Source: CAG-103 sp048217285 (GTDB lineage Bacteria; Bacillota; Clostridia; Oscillospirales; Oscillospiraceae). From it: 19,738 bases of DNA. The DNA lies in NCBI GenBank assembly GCA_048217285.1, contig DBFWVW010000026.1, forward strand, positions 1 to 19,738, written 5' to 3'. Of the stretch, positions 6,271 through 13,360 are shown piece after piece; the first letter of the stretch is position 1, and every line of letters begins with the position of its first letter. Below the pieces are notes generated by a model. It did no database searches. It worked only from the letters and a program-made list of their open reading frames with translations, and was not told the origin of the DNA. Both the position numbers and the translations under genes were made by a program.

Positions 6271-7062
6271 ATGGCAGAAACCAAGAAAACCGAGGCGGCC
6301 GCTACTGCGGCCCCTCCTGAAGCCGCCTGCCTGACGCTCCGGCAGAAGCTCGTCGAAATGCGGAAAGCCTGCCCGGAGATCGTCAAGAAGCAGCACAGCG
6401 ACGGCGTCAGCTACAAGTACGCCAAGATCTACGACGTGTGGGAAAAGATCACCCCCATAATGAACGAGCTCGGCGTCGACTTCGACGTCATCAGCGAGCA
6501 GGCCACGCGCCACGCCGAGAACGGCGACCCGGTCTACTGGATCACCATGCAGACCAAGACCCGCAACGGCGACAAGCTCATGTTCCTCTACGAGGCCGAC
6601 CTGACGATCCGCTGGCTGAACCTCGACAACGACGACGAGACCATCGAGGCCACCGTCCACGCCGTCGGCTGGAACGATGACCCCGCCAAGGCCAAGGGCG
6701 CGGCCCACACCTACGCACTGAAATACTACCTTTTCGAGAAGTTCACCGTCGACCAAGGCGAGGACGACCCCGACAACAGTGACTTCGGCGCGCAGGGCAA
6801 AGGATCCGGCGCTGGAGGCCGCCAGCAGGCCACGCAGGGCCGTCAGGGGCAGAGCTCCGGCCGTCTGAGCGACGCGCAGCTCGCACGCCTCTACAAGAAG
6901 GCAGAGGCCGCGGGAATGACCAAGGAGCGCACCAACGCCCGGATCGTGGAGAAGTACAAAAAGCAGGATCCGGCCGCCCTGACTCGCCAAGAGTACGACG
7001 AGATCTGCACGTCCCTCGACAACGCGGCCGCACAGCATAACCAGCAAGGAGGAAACGCCTAA
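6271..7062 (+). CDS. ERF-family single-strand annealing recombinase
   Basis: ERF proteins anneal complementary single strands during phage recombination and genome circularisation. The N-terminal half shows the ERF pattern: LRQKLVEMRKACPEIVKK, then KYAKIYDVWEKITPIMNELG, a beta-rich middle with WITMQTKTRNGDKLMF, and the closing helix KAKGAAHTYALKYYLFEKF. A Gly/Gln-rich linker (about residues 170-195) leads to a helical C-terminal region (LSDAQLARLYKKAEAAGMTK). ATG at 6271 has AAGGAGG upstream. Its stop overlaps the SSB start (TAATG), so the two are coupled. ERF plus SSB plus Gam form a coherent recombination module. Confidence 0.9.
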   Translation: MAETKKTEAAATAAPPEAACLTLRQKLVEMRKACPEIVKKQHSDGVSYKYAKIYDVWEKITPIMNELGVDFDVISEQATRHAENGDPVYWITMQTKTRNGDKLMFLYEADLTIRWLNLDNDDETIEATVHAVGWNDDPAKAKGAAHTYALKYYLFEKFTVDQGEDDPDNSDFGAQGKGSGAGGRQQATQGRQGQSSGRLSDAQLARLYKKAEAAGMTKERTNARIVEKYKKQDPAALTRQEYDEICTSLDNAAAQHNQQGGNA

Positions 7063-7484
7063 TGTATAACCACACCGGCCTCCAAGGCCGTCTAACCGCT
7101 GACCCTGAGCTCAGGTACACGCAGCAGGGCACGGCGATCACCAGCTTTACCCTCGCCAGCGACACCGGCCGCAAGACCAAGGACGGCAAGAAGATCACCA
7201 ACTTCATCGAGTGCGTCGCATGGCGCGCACAGGCCGAGTTCGTCTGCAAGTACCTGAGCAAGGGCCGCCTCGTCCTCGTCGAGGGCGAGCTCACGAGCCG
7301 CAGCTACGAGGACAAGGACGGAAACCGCCGCAAAGCCGTCGAGATCACGGTCGACTCCGTCCACTTCTGCGACAGCAAGAAGGACGGCGGCCAGAGCTCT
7401 GGCAGCGACTTCACCGATCCGGGCTATTCTGAGGGCTCCGGCGACTTCACGGAGATCGAGGACAATGGCGACCTTCCATCTTAA
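7062..7484 (+). CDS. ssb: Single-stranded DNA-binding protein
   Basis: This is an OB-fold SSB that coats single-stranded DNA during replication and recombination. The fold is clear from GLQGRLTADPELRYTQQGTA, FIECVAWRAQAEFVCKYLSK and GRLVLVEGELTSRSYEDKDG, with the usual order of strands and about 105 residues of core. The C-terminal tail is Gly/Ser-rich and acidic and ends EDNGDLPS, a weakened form of the acidic tip that normally ends in Pro-Phe and recruits partner proteins. ATG at 7062 overlaps the upstream stop. It likely works with the ERF protein upstream and the replication proteins downstream. Confidence 0.95.
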   Translation: MYNHTGLQGRLTADPELRYTQQGTAITSFTLASDTGRKTKDGKKITNFIECVAWRAQAEFVCKYLSKGRLVLVEGELTSRSYEDKDGNRRKAVEITVDSVHFCDSKKDGGQSSGSDFTDPGYSEGSGDFTEIEDNGDLPS

Positions 7485-7488
7485 CCTG

Positions 7489-7506
7489 ACCGCCGGACGA
7501 CCGGCA
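7489..7506 (+). repeat. 18-bp direct repeat with internal dyad, copy 1
   Basis: ACCGCCGGACGACCGGCA occurs here, just after the SSB gene, and again at 7955-7972 inside the replication initiator gene. It contains the inverted repeat GCCGG-ACGA-CCGGC. An 11-base partial copy GCCGGACGACC also lies at 7936-7946. Repeats within and next to an initiator gene can be origin iterons, but this copy may instead reflect duplication of a coding fragment. Confidence 0.45.
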
Positions 7507-7558
7507 GACGACCAAAAGAAGGCCACAAACAAACGACCACAGAAAGGAGGTGACGACC

Positions 7559-8410
7559 GTGGCATGGCTGCAAGTGCATCAGACACTCAAGGATCACCGC
7601 AAACTGTTCGACGCTGCTGACCAGCTCGAAGTCGAACCGCCACACATGATGGGGCTGCTCGTCTCGTTCTGGCTGTGGGCCCTCGACAACGCCCCGACCG
7701 GCAGCCTCGTCGACATCACGCCGCGCATGATCTCGCGGGCTGCTCAGTGGGACGGAGACCCCGAAAAGCTGGCGAAAACGCTGATCCGGGCGGGCTGGAT
7801 CGACGAAAAAGAGGACGGGACGCTCGAGATCCACGACTGGTACGAGTACGCCGGCAAGCTGATCGACCAGCGGCAAGCCGAGAAAGAGCGCTCCCGCAGT
7901 CGCCGGGCCGCTGCTGCGGCGTCTGCCGACGCCTCGCCGGACGACCCAACGCCGACCGCCGGACGACCGGCAAACAGCCGCAAGAAAGCCGGAGGCAGAG
8001 TAGACCAGAGTAGAGAAGATAAGACAAGAGAAGGTAATACACCCCCTTCCCCCTCTGACGAGGGGAGTGACAGCGGCACGAAGTCACTTGTCGAGGCCAG
8101 ATTTCTCGAGTTCTGGAAAGCCTACCCGAAAAAGACCGGCAAGCAATACGCTCTGAAGGCGTGGAACAAGATCAAGCCCACCGCTGAGCTCCACGAGAGG
8201 ATCATGCAGGCGGTCGACGCTCAGAAGCGGAGCGACCAGTGGCGCCGGGAGAACGGGCGCTACATACCGAACCCGAGCACATGGCTCAACGGCGGCTACT
8301 GGGACAATGAGGAGGTGAACGAAGGTGCAGAAAATCAGCGAGATCCTGAACAGCCCGACAGCTCCGGCCGAGACTGGGGCAAGGGCTTCAAGCCGGCCGA
8401 CGACGAGTGA
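7559..8410 (+). CDS. Phage replication initiator/replisome organiser-like protein
   Basis: This likely opens the phage origin or recruits the helicase loader. The N-terminal domain (about residues 1-105) begins VAWLQVHQTLKDHRKLFDAA and reads like the winged-helix front of Firmicutes phage replication proteins. A basic Ala-rich linker (about 105-155) separates it from a C-terminal domain with EFWKAYPKKTGKQYALKAWN and NGRYIPNPSTWLNGGYWDNE, the typical ending of these proteins. GTG at 7559 is preferred because AAAGGAGG ends eight bases before it; GTG at 7550 overlaps that site. The next gene, a DnaC-like loader, overlaps the last 86 bases, which is the usual partner arrangement. The linker contains an 18-bp repeat that could be part of the origin. 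Confidence 0.82.
   Translation: MAWLQVHQTLKDHRKLFDAADQLEVEPPHMMGLLVSFWLWALDNAPTGSLVDITPRMISRAAQWDGDPEKLAKTLIRAGWIDEKEDGTLEIHDWYEYAGKLIDQRQAEKERSRSRRAAAAASADASPDDPTPTAGRPANSRKKAGGRVDQSREDKTREGNTPPSPSDEGSDSGTKSLVEARFLEFWKAYPKKTGKQYALKAWNKIKPTAELHERIMQAVDAQKRSDQWRRENGRYIPNPSTWLNGGYWDNEEVNEGAENQRDPEQPDSSGRDWGKGFKPADDE
7936..7972 (+). repeat. Direct repeats inside replication initiator gene
   Basis: GCCGGACGACC lies at 7936-7946, and the full 18-base ACCGCCGGACGACCGGCA at 7955-7972, identical to 7489-7506. The extended match to the first copy continues with similar bases for about another 18 positions. The spacing of the two here is 22 bases, about two helical turns. Candidate initiator binding sites; function inferred. 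Confidence 0.45.
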
Positions 8411-9290
8411 CGCCGGTAACTGGATCTGGAGCAACGACGAGCGCCTCGCCGGCCGTCCCGGAGTCCCTGAGCCCGTCCCCTGCGAGTTCTGCGGCGCCCT
8501 GCGCTACCACAAGGGCATCCAGCTCGGCAACCGCATCCTCTGGCCTCCCTACGGAGCCGAGCGATGCACCTGCCCCGAGGCCGTGGCTGCCTATGAGAAG
8601 GCGAAGGCAGAGCGCGAAGCTGCTGAGGCCGCAGCCGCCAAGGCTGAGGAGGAGAAGAAAATGCGGGATCGCATCAAGCGCATCGTCGGCGAGTCAGGCA
8701 TGGGCGACCGTTTCCTGCGGCGCACCTTCTCCACCTTCCAGCTCACCGACGACAACAAGCGAGCAGCGGCAGCCGCCCGGCGCTATGCCGAAGGCTTCGA
8801 CGCCATGCTGCCGCAGCCCGGCCGTCAGGAACCAGGCCGCAACGGCTTGTTTATCGCGGGCCCGCCGGGCACCGGCAAGACCCACCTCGCCGCTGCCATC
8901 GCCAACCACCTGATCGCGCAAGGCAAGCCGGTCATCTGCATGACGATGATCGACCTGCTGGAGCGCATCAAGCGCACCTACTCCACGACCGGCGGCAGCG
9001 AGAGCGACGTCCTGAAGATCTACAAGACCGTCCCGCTCCTCGTGATCGACGACATCGGCAAGGAGCCGCCGACCGAGTGGGCGATCTCCACGGTCTACAA
9101 CATCATCAACGGCCGCTATGAGGCATACCTGCCGACAATAGTGACCACCAACTACGACACCGAGGCCCTGATCGACCGCATGACGCCGCGGGAAAGCCAC
9201 GACAGCATGACGGCCCGGGCCACCATCGACCGGCTCATGGAAATGTGCAGGGGTATCACCCTCACCGGCCAGAGCTGGCGCTCACGATAG
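8325..9290 (+). CDS. dnaC: DnaC-like helicase loader ATPase
   Basis: This AAA+ ATPase would load the replicative helicase onto the origin. Walker A is GPPGTGKTH (about residues 179-187), Walker B is LLVIDDIGKE (237-246), and sensor-type IVTTNYD follows. The N-terminal part has a probable zinc site (C53, C56, C81, C83) and then an Ala/Glu-rich coiled helix (about 85-115). GTG at 8325 follows GGAGGTG by seven bases and lies within the end of the replication initiator gene, implying coupled translation. No helicase gene is visible in the window, so it probably loads the host DnaB-type helicase. IstB is a related family but the phage context favours DnaC. Confidence 0.92.
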   Translation: MQKISEILNSPTAPAETGARASSRPTTSDAGNWIWSNDERLAGRPGVPEPVPCEFCGALRYHKGIQLGNRILWPPYGAERCTCPEAVAAYEKAKAEREAAEAAAAKAEEEKKMRDRIKRIVGESGMGDRFLRRTFSTFQLTDDNKRAAAAARRYAEGFDAMLPQPGRQEPGRNGLFIAGPPGTGKTHLAAAIANHLIAQGKPVICMTMIDLLERIKRTYSTTGGSESDVLKIYKTVPLLVIDDIGKEPPTEWAISTVYNIINGRYEAYLPTIVTTNYDTEALIDRMTPRESHDSMTARATIDRLMEMCRGITLTGQSWRSR

Positions 9291-9300
9291 GAGGAACAAC

Positions 9301-9798
9301 ATGAAAAAGGTTTACATCTGCTCCCCGTGCCGCGGGGACTACGAGAACAACATCCAGCACGCCAAGGAGTACAGCCGCGCGGCTGTGGAGAAGGGCGTCA
9401 TCCCCGTCACCCCGCACATCTATCTCACGCAGTTCATGGACGACAACGTCCCCGAGGAGCGTGAGCTGGCCCTGAAGATCGGCAGCGAGCTGGTGCTCGG
9501 CTGCTCCGAGCTGTGGGCCTTCGGTATTGACCACCCTTCGGCCGGTATGGCCGCGGAGATCGAGCTCGCCAAGGCGCACGGCATCCCCGTCCGCAACGGC
9601 TTCGAGGCCATCAGCGAGCTGAAGCCTGACGAAGAGCCCGAAAGCGGCGAGGAGGACGATCCCGACATCGGCAGCGTGACGATCCACCTGCCTGCCCGCG
9701 GCGGCTCCATCCACGTCCACCTCGACGGTGCCACCATCCTCACGCTCGCCGACCGCCTGATCTCCGATCCGGGCGTCCACATCGAGATCGGAGGCTGA
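9301..9798 (+). CDS. DUF7768/DUF4406-like protein (deoxyribosyltransferase-like fold)
   Basis: It begins KKVYICSPCRGDYENN, continues with AKEYSRAAVEKGVIPVTPHI and QFMDDNVPEER, and has CSELWAFGIDHPSAGMAAEI followed by AKAHGIPV. This is the signature of the nucleoside 2-deoxyribosyltransferase-like family (DUF4406/DUF7768) found in many phages. The family fold suggests action on nucleotides or a nucleotide-derived ligand, but the reaction is not established. An acidic linker (PDEEPESGEEDDPD) leads to a short extra C-terminal part (about residues 125-165). Strong AGGAGG precedes the ATG. It sits between the helicase loader and RecU. Confidence 0.75.
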   Translation: MKKVYICSPCRGDYENNIQHAKEYSRAAVEKGVIPVTPHIYLTQFMDDNVPEERELALKIGSELVLGCSELWAFGIDHPSAGMAAEIELAKAHGIPVRNGFEAISELKPDEEPESGEEDDPDIGSVTIHLPARGGSIHVHLDGATILTLADRLISDPGVHIEIGG

Positions 9799-9803
9799 AC
9801 GCC

Positions 9804-10409
9804 GTGACGAAGTACGACCCGAGAAAGAACGCGGAGGGCTACAACGACCCGACGCCATACGCAGCCGAAAAACACATGATGGCGCAGATCCGCGGCAAGC
9901 AGGCCAGAGTCGCCGGCGGCTACTTCGAGAATATCATCTCGGCCTCGTGCGACTACTACCTCAGCCGCGGCCTCGCAAAGATCGAAAAGACGCCGGAGCC
10001 CATGAAGCCCCTCGGCGCCAAGAACCGCAAGGGCCAGTTCCTCGCCTGCTATACCAAGCAGGCCCAGCCGGACTATGGCGGCACCCTGAAGGGCGGCCGG
10101 AGCATCTACTTCGAGGCCAAGCACACCGACGACGAGCGCATCGAGCAGCGCCGGCTCACTCAAGAGCAGCAGGACGACCTCGAGGCCCATCACAAACTCG
10201 GCGCCATCGCCTTCGTGCTCGTCTCCATGAGCCTGACGGACTTCTACCGCGTGCCGTGGCCCGTCTGGCGCGACATGGCCGAGATCTACGGCCGCAAGTA
10301 CATGACGCACGCAGAGCTCTCCCGCTACGAAGTACCGGCGACGGCCGGCTTCATCAAGTTCCTGCACGGCATCGAGTCGGAAGTGCTCGGAAAGGAGGCA
10401 ACAACGTGA
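9804..10409 (+). CDS. recU: RecU-type Holliday junction resolvase
   Basis: RecU cuts four-way DNA junctions made by recombination. The nuclease signature is present: GGYFENIISASCDYY (E42), QPDYGGTLKGG (D90), and IYFEAKHTDD (E104, K106), the PD-D/ExK arrangement of the family. DLEAHHKLGAIAFVLVS follows as the usual closing strand and helix. GTG at 9804 follows a weak GGAGG about nine bases upstream. Its stop overlaps the methyltransferase start (GTGA). It would resolve branched intermediates before packaging, fitting with ERF and SSB earlier in the operon. Confidence 0.92.
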   Translation: MTKYDPRKNAEGYNDPTPYAAEKHMMAQIRGKQARVAGGYFENIISASCDYYLSRGLAKIEKTPEPMKPLGAKNRKGQFLACYTKQAQPDYGGTLKGGRSIYFEAKHTDDERIEQRRLTQEQQDDLEAHHKLGAIAFVLVSMSLTDFYRVPWPVWRDMAEIYGRKYMTHAELSRYEVPATAGFIKFLHGIESEVLGKEATT

Positions 10410-11050
10410 TCCCGTTCCCGGATAAGAAATACAGCATCATCTACGCCGACCCGCCGTGGAGCTACAGCGACAGCGGATGCTCGGGCGCGGCTGCCGCGCA
10501 GTACGCGACCATGAGCATCAACGAGCTGAAGCAGCTCCCCGTCAACCCTGCGGGGGGGGGTATAGCTGCTGACGACTGTGTGCTCTTTATGTGGGCCACA
10601 TACCCGAAGATGCAGGAGGCCCTCGACCTGATCGAGGCGTGGGGCTTCAAATACAAGTCGATCGCCTTCCAGTGGATCAAGCAGAACCGCAGCGGAAACG
10701 GCTACTTTTTCGGCCTCGGCCGCTGGACTCGAGGCAATACCGAGCCCTGCCTGATCGCCATCAAAGGCAAGCCGAAGCGCATCAGCGCCGGCGTCGGTCA
10801 GCTCGTGTTCTCACCGCTGCGCAGGCATAGTCAAAAGCCTGCCGAAGTGCGCGACAAGATCGTCGAGCTGATGGGAGACCTACCCCGCATCGAGCTTTTT
10901 GCCCGAGAAGCCGCCCCGGGATGGGACGTGTGGGGCAACGAAGCGCCGACGCCTGAAGTCAAGGACGCGCCAGCCGACAGCGTCGAGCTGGCCGGAAAGG
11001 AGGAAACACATGAACCAGACAACCAAAGAGACCCGGCGCCGCAGCTATGA
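10406..11050 (+). CDS. MT-A70 family DNA adenine methyltransferase with G9 tract
   Basis: This enzyme would methylate adenine N6 in DNA. The catalytic motif DPPW is at residues 15-18 (IIYADPPWSY), followed by SINELKQLPV, VLFMWATYPKM, GFKYKSIAFQWIKQN and NTEPCLIAIKGKPKR, all typical of MT-A70 proteins. Residues 48-53 are encoded across nine consecutive G residues (10552-10560). With eight G the frame reads GTA TAG and stops at once; with ten it stops at codon 56. The gene is therefore intact only at this length or at steps of three. GTG at 10406 follows AAAGGAGG. The C-terminus overlaps the next gene by 41 bases. Likely role is protection of phage DNA or epigenetic switching. Confidence 0.92.
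   Translation: MIPFPDKKYSIIYADPPWSYSDSGCSGAAAAQYATMSINELKQLPVNPAGGGIAADDCVLFMWATYPKMQEALDLIEAWGFKYKSIAFQWIKQNRSGNGYFFGLGRWTRGNTEPCLIAIKGKPKRISAGVGQLVFSPLRRHSQKPAEVRDKIVELMGDLPRIELFAREAAPGWDVWGNEAPTPEVKDAPADSVELAGKEETHEPDNQRDPAPQL
10552..10560 (+). repeat. G9 homopolymer inside methyltransferase gene
   Basis: Nine consecutive G residues, the longest G or C run I can see in the window. It lies in frame and encodes glycines between the LPV and VLFMW segments of the methyltransferase. Slippage by one base either way brings TAG (minus one) or TGA (plus one) into frame within seven codons. Confidence 0.95.
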
Positions 11051-11378
11051 CGCCGTACTCCCCAAGCGGGCCGCCCGCTGCCGCCTGATCCTCGAGACCC
11101 TCGGCAACCGTGAGCTCACGGCCAGCGAGATCACCGAGGAGCTCGTCGCAGCCGGCCGGATCCCGTACTTCAACCGCAACTACGTCGCCCCGCGGCTCAC
11201 AGAGCTGAAGGAGATCGGGATCCTCACGACGGTCGGCCGCCGTAAGGCCACCCGCTCGGACGCCACCGAGGCCGTGTGGGCCAGAGCGGAGCCTTCAGAC
11301 CCCACGGGACAGACGGCCGCAGCCTACGCAGACAACCCGACCGAGGCCGAGCAGATGACGCTCGGATCGGCCACCTGA
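11010..11378 (+). CDS. Winged-helix DNA-binding-like protein, 122 aa
   Basis: The central part resembles a winged helix: AARCRLILETLGNRELTASE, ITEELVAAGRI, then YVAPRLTELKEIGILTTVGR. The ITEELV and RLTELKE helices would be the turn and recognition helices. The N-terminus is basic (TRRRSYDAVLPKRAARC) and the tail is acidic and flexible. ATG at 11010 follows AAAGGAGG and lies inside the end of the methyltransferase. It may act as a regulator; its target is unknown. Confidence 0.7.
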   Translation: MNQTTKETRRRSYDAVLPKRAARCRLILETLGNRELTASEITEELVAAGRIPYFNRNYVAPRLTELKEIGILTTVGRRKATRSDATEAVWARAEPSDPTGQTAAAYADNPTEAEQMTLGSAT

Positions 11379-11396
11379 AAAGAAAGGAGAAACCCC

Positions 11397-11767
11397 ATGA
11401 ACGAACAGAACCAGCGCGACAGCATCATGTCGATGGCTCGTGGCGCCTTCGAGGAGCGCGTCGACTATGAGATGGACAAGGTGATCCAGAACATCCTCGA
11501 CCCCAACACGAAGGCCACGGCCAAGCGCAAGATCACCCTCACCATCGAGCTGACCCCGGACGACGAGCGCCGCACCATCGGCGTCTCCGTGACGGCCAAG
11601 TCTAGCTCGCAGCCACCAACCCCGTCGCCACGGCCCTCTATGTCACCTCTGACGGCAACGGCGAGCTCGTCGTCGCCGAGATGGTGCCGCAGGTGCCCGG
11701 CCAAATGAACATGGACGGCACGCAGCAGGAGGCCCCGAAGCTCCTGAAGCTCGTCCAGCACGGATAA
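11397..11767 (+). pseudogene. Frameshifted phage 'replication terminator'-type protein
   Basis: The first part, MNEQNQRDSIMSMARGAFEE through TLTIELTPDDERRTIGVSVT, resembles a small Firmicutes phage family usually labelled replication terminator protein. After AKSS at about 11608 the annotated frame becomes Ser/Pro-rich nonsense and ends at 11708. In the other frame the text continues sensibly as LAATNPVATALYVTSDGNGE, then VVAEMVPQVPGQMNMDG, and stops at 11765-11767. Restoring one C (AGCTC to AGCCTC) rejoins them into about 122 residues. The upstream ribosome binding site AAAGGAGA is intact. It is a recent one-base lesion or a sequence error. The family label is from pattern memory and the biochemical role is doubtful. 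Confidence 0.7.
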
Positions 11768-11800
11768 CCACCCACAACACAGAACAAGGAGGACAACACA

Positions 11801-12514
11801 ATGCTCGCAAAAATGATCGACAAAATCGTCAGCCTGAAGGAGACCAAGATCTTCGAGATCGGCGGCCAGACCTACGCCGACACATCCCTCACCCGCATCC
11901 CGCCCCACGTCGACCGTCCCGACTGCATCAGCGTCAGCGGCCTCGATAGCATCTGCAAGCTGATCCGCACCGAGCTCGAGAAGGTCGGCACGACCATCAT
12001 GGTGCAGGTCAAGAGCAACGACACCGTCGAGGTGATGACCACCTACCTGAGCGACTTCTCCCGCAACACGCTCTACCGCGCCAAGGCTGACGCCCCGGGC
12101 CTGCGCACCGGCTTCAGAGGACGTGAGGTGGCTCTGATCGAGCTGCGGAGCCTCTGCATCCCCAACGAGGGCACGGCCTACCTGCTCGACCTGCTGAGTC
12201 GCATGACCAACGAGAACAGCGTCAGCACCAACGACAACGGCGTCACGCAGACCGTCGAGGCCCGTCAGGGCGTCGCCCTCAATGCGGTCGTCGAGATCAA
12301 ACCCCGCGTCATGCTGCGGCCGTTCCGCACCTTCCTCGAGGTGGAACAGCCCGAGAGCGAGTTCCTGCTGCGCGTGGATCCAGACGAGGGGATCGGCTTC
12401 TTCGAGGCTGACGGCGGCATCTGGAAGCTCGAGGCGAAGAAGAACATCGCCGACTACTTCCTGAAGAACATGGGCGATCTGATTGACGCCGGCAAGGTCG
12501 TCGTCATGCAGTAA
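11801..12514 (+). CDS. YfdQ/DUF2303-like phage protein
   Basis: This is a conserved phage protein without known activity. The late portion carries NGVTQTVEARQGVALNAVVE, LRPFRTFLEVEQPESEFLLR and FFEADGGIWKLEAKKNIADY, a string I associate with the YfdQ (DUF2303) family and its Firmicutes relatives. The first half is a mixed alpha/beta region. ATG at 11801 follows AAGGAGG. It is the last gene before a terminator-like hairpin at 12522-12551. Assignment is from remembered pattern, so moderate. Confidence 0.6.
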   Translation: MLAKMIDKIVSLKETKIFEIGGQTYADTSLTRIPPHVDRPDCISVSGLDSICKLIRTELEKVGTTIMVQVKSNDTVEVMTTYLSDFSRNTLYRAKADAPGLRTGFRGREVALIELRSLCIPNEGTAYLLDLLSRMTNENSVSTNDNGVTQTVEARQGVALNAVVEIKPRVMLRPFRTFLEVEQPESEFLLRVDPDEGIGFFEADGGIWKLEAKKNIADYFLKNMGDLIDAGKVVVMQ

Positions 12515-12521
12515 ATGGAGC

Positions 12522-12551
12522 GCCGGGCGGGCTCCGGCCCGCTCGGCTTTT
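12522..12551 (+). terminator. Intrinsic terminator-like hairpin
   Basis: GCCGGGCGGG (12522-12531) pairs with CCCGCTCGGC (12538-12547), ten pairs with one G-U, closing the loop CTCCGG. TTTT follows. It sits between the YfdQ-like gene and the zincin gene with no clear promoter after it, so partial readthrough or antitermination would be needed to reach the downstream genes. Confidence 0.65.
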
Positions 12552-12568
12552 CTGAAAGGAGCAGCACC

Positions 12569-13345
12569 GTGAAAGAATACGAAACCCTCACCCGCGAGAA
12601 GGTCGACGTCGTGCCCTTCGGCTGCGGTATGCCGGAGACCCACCTGATGCAGGACTGGGGCGACAAGATGCTCGACCTGATCCTGAACGGGCCCACCATC
12701 AACGGCATCAAGAAGGACGAAGTGCGCGCCATGCTGCGTGAGACATACACGGCCCTGAAGCAGTACGAGAAGATCGGCCCGATGGCCTCGCCCTTCATCA
12801 ACGACCCGACGGCCATCGTGGCCCGGGCCTTCTCTGAGCTCTACCCCGGCGTCGAGTACGTCGTGCAGTACGTCCCCGACCTGCGGGACGAGACCAACGG
12901 CACCGCCTACGGCCTGACCATCTTTCCCGACGACGGCAGCACGCCGATCGTCTGCATCTCGGCCGAGGCGCCCATCAGCGCCGCCCCTGAGCTGCTGGCG
13001 CACGAGCTGGCCCACGTCGCCACCCCGGAGGACACGGAGCACGGCGAGAGCTGGAGCGCAGCGTCGGAGGCCATATTCAAGAAGTACAACGAGCTCCTCG
13101 ACACCATGATCCCCGACGAGCCTGAGCCCATCCTCTCGCCCCACCAGCCCGGAGACGGCGGGATCCTCACCATGCCGTTGCGCGATAACGTCCCGGAGCC
13201 TCCGACGGACGACTGGCAGCTCACCACCTGCCCCGTCTGTGGCGCTGAGTGCTGGCAGACAGACACGGCCCGCCGGATCCTCGCACTGGAGCCAGACGTC
13301 CGAACCGCCTGCACAGCCTGCGCGCTGAAGGGGCTCGGAAAATAA
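12569..13345 (+). CDS. Zincin-type metallopeptidase-like protein with C-terminal zinc ribbon
   Basis: A metallopeptidase motif is clear at ELLAHELAHVATPEDTEHGE: H145, E146 and H149 of HExxH, then a further H158 followed by GESW, resembling SprT-like and related zincins where the third ligand lies eight residues on. After a proline-rich linker (about residues 183-215) comes a zinc ribbon, CPVCGAEC (C221, C224) with CTAC (C248, C251). The upstream part (about 1-90) is unrecognised. GTG at 12569 follows GAAAGGAG. Combining a protease with a ribbon suggests a DNA-linked target, by analogy with SprT/Spartan proteins that cut DNA-protein crosslinks; that is inference. An alternative is a general phage peptidase. 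Confidence 0.72.
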   Translation: MKEYETLTREKVDVVPFGCGMPETHLMQDWGDKMLDLILNGPTINGIKKDEVRAMLRETYTALKQYEKIGPMASPFINDPTAIVARAFSELYPGVEYVVQYVPDLRDETNGTAYGLTIFPDDGSTPIVCISAEAPISAAPELLAHELAHVATPEDTEHGESWSAASEAIFKKYNELLDTMIPDEPEPILSPHQPGDGGILTMPLRDNVPEPPTDDWQLTTCPVCGAECWQTDTARRILALEPDVRTACTACALKGLGK

Positions 13346-13360
13346 TACTGGAGGTAATAC

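Noticed and set aside
5602..7047. 481-codon open frame on the minus strand
   Set aside because: It mirrors the Gam-like and ERF genes, is Val/Leu/Gly/Asp-rich in the manner of antisense translations and has no family signature.
8325..9290. IstB-type transposition helper instead of helicase loader
   Set aside because: The fold is shared, but the gene overlaps the replication initiator and no IS21-type transposase is adjacent, so DnaC-like loader is the better call.
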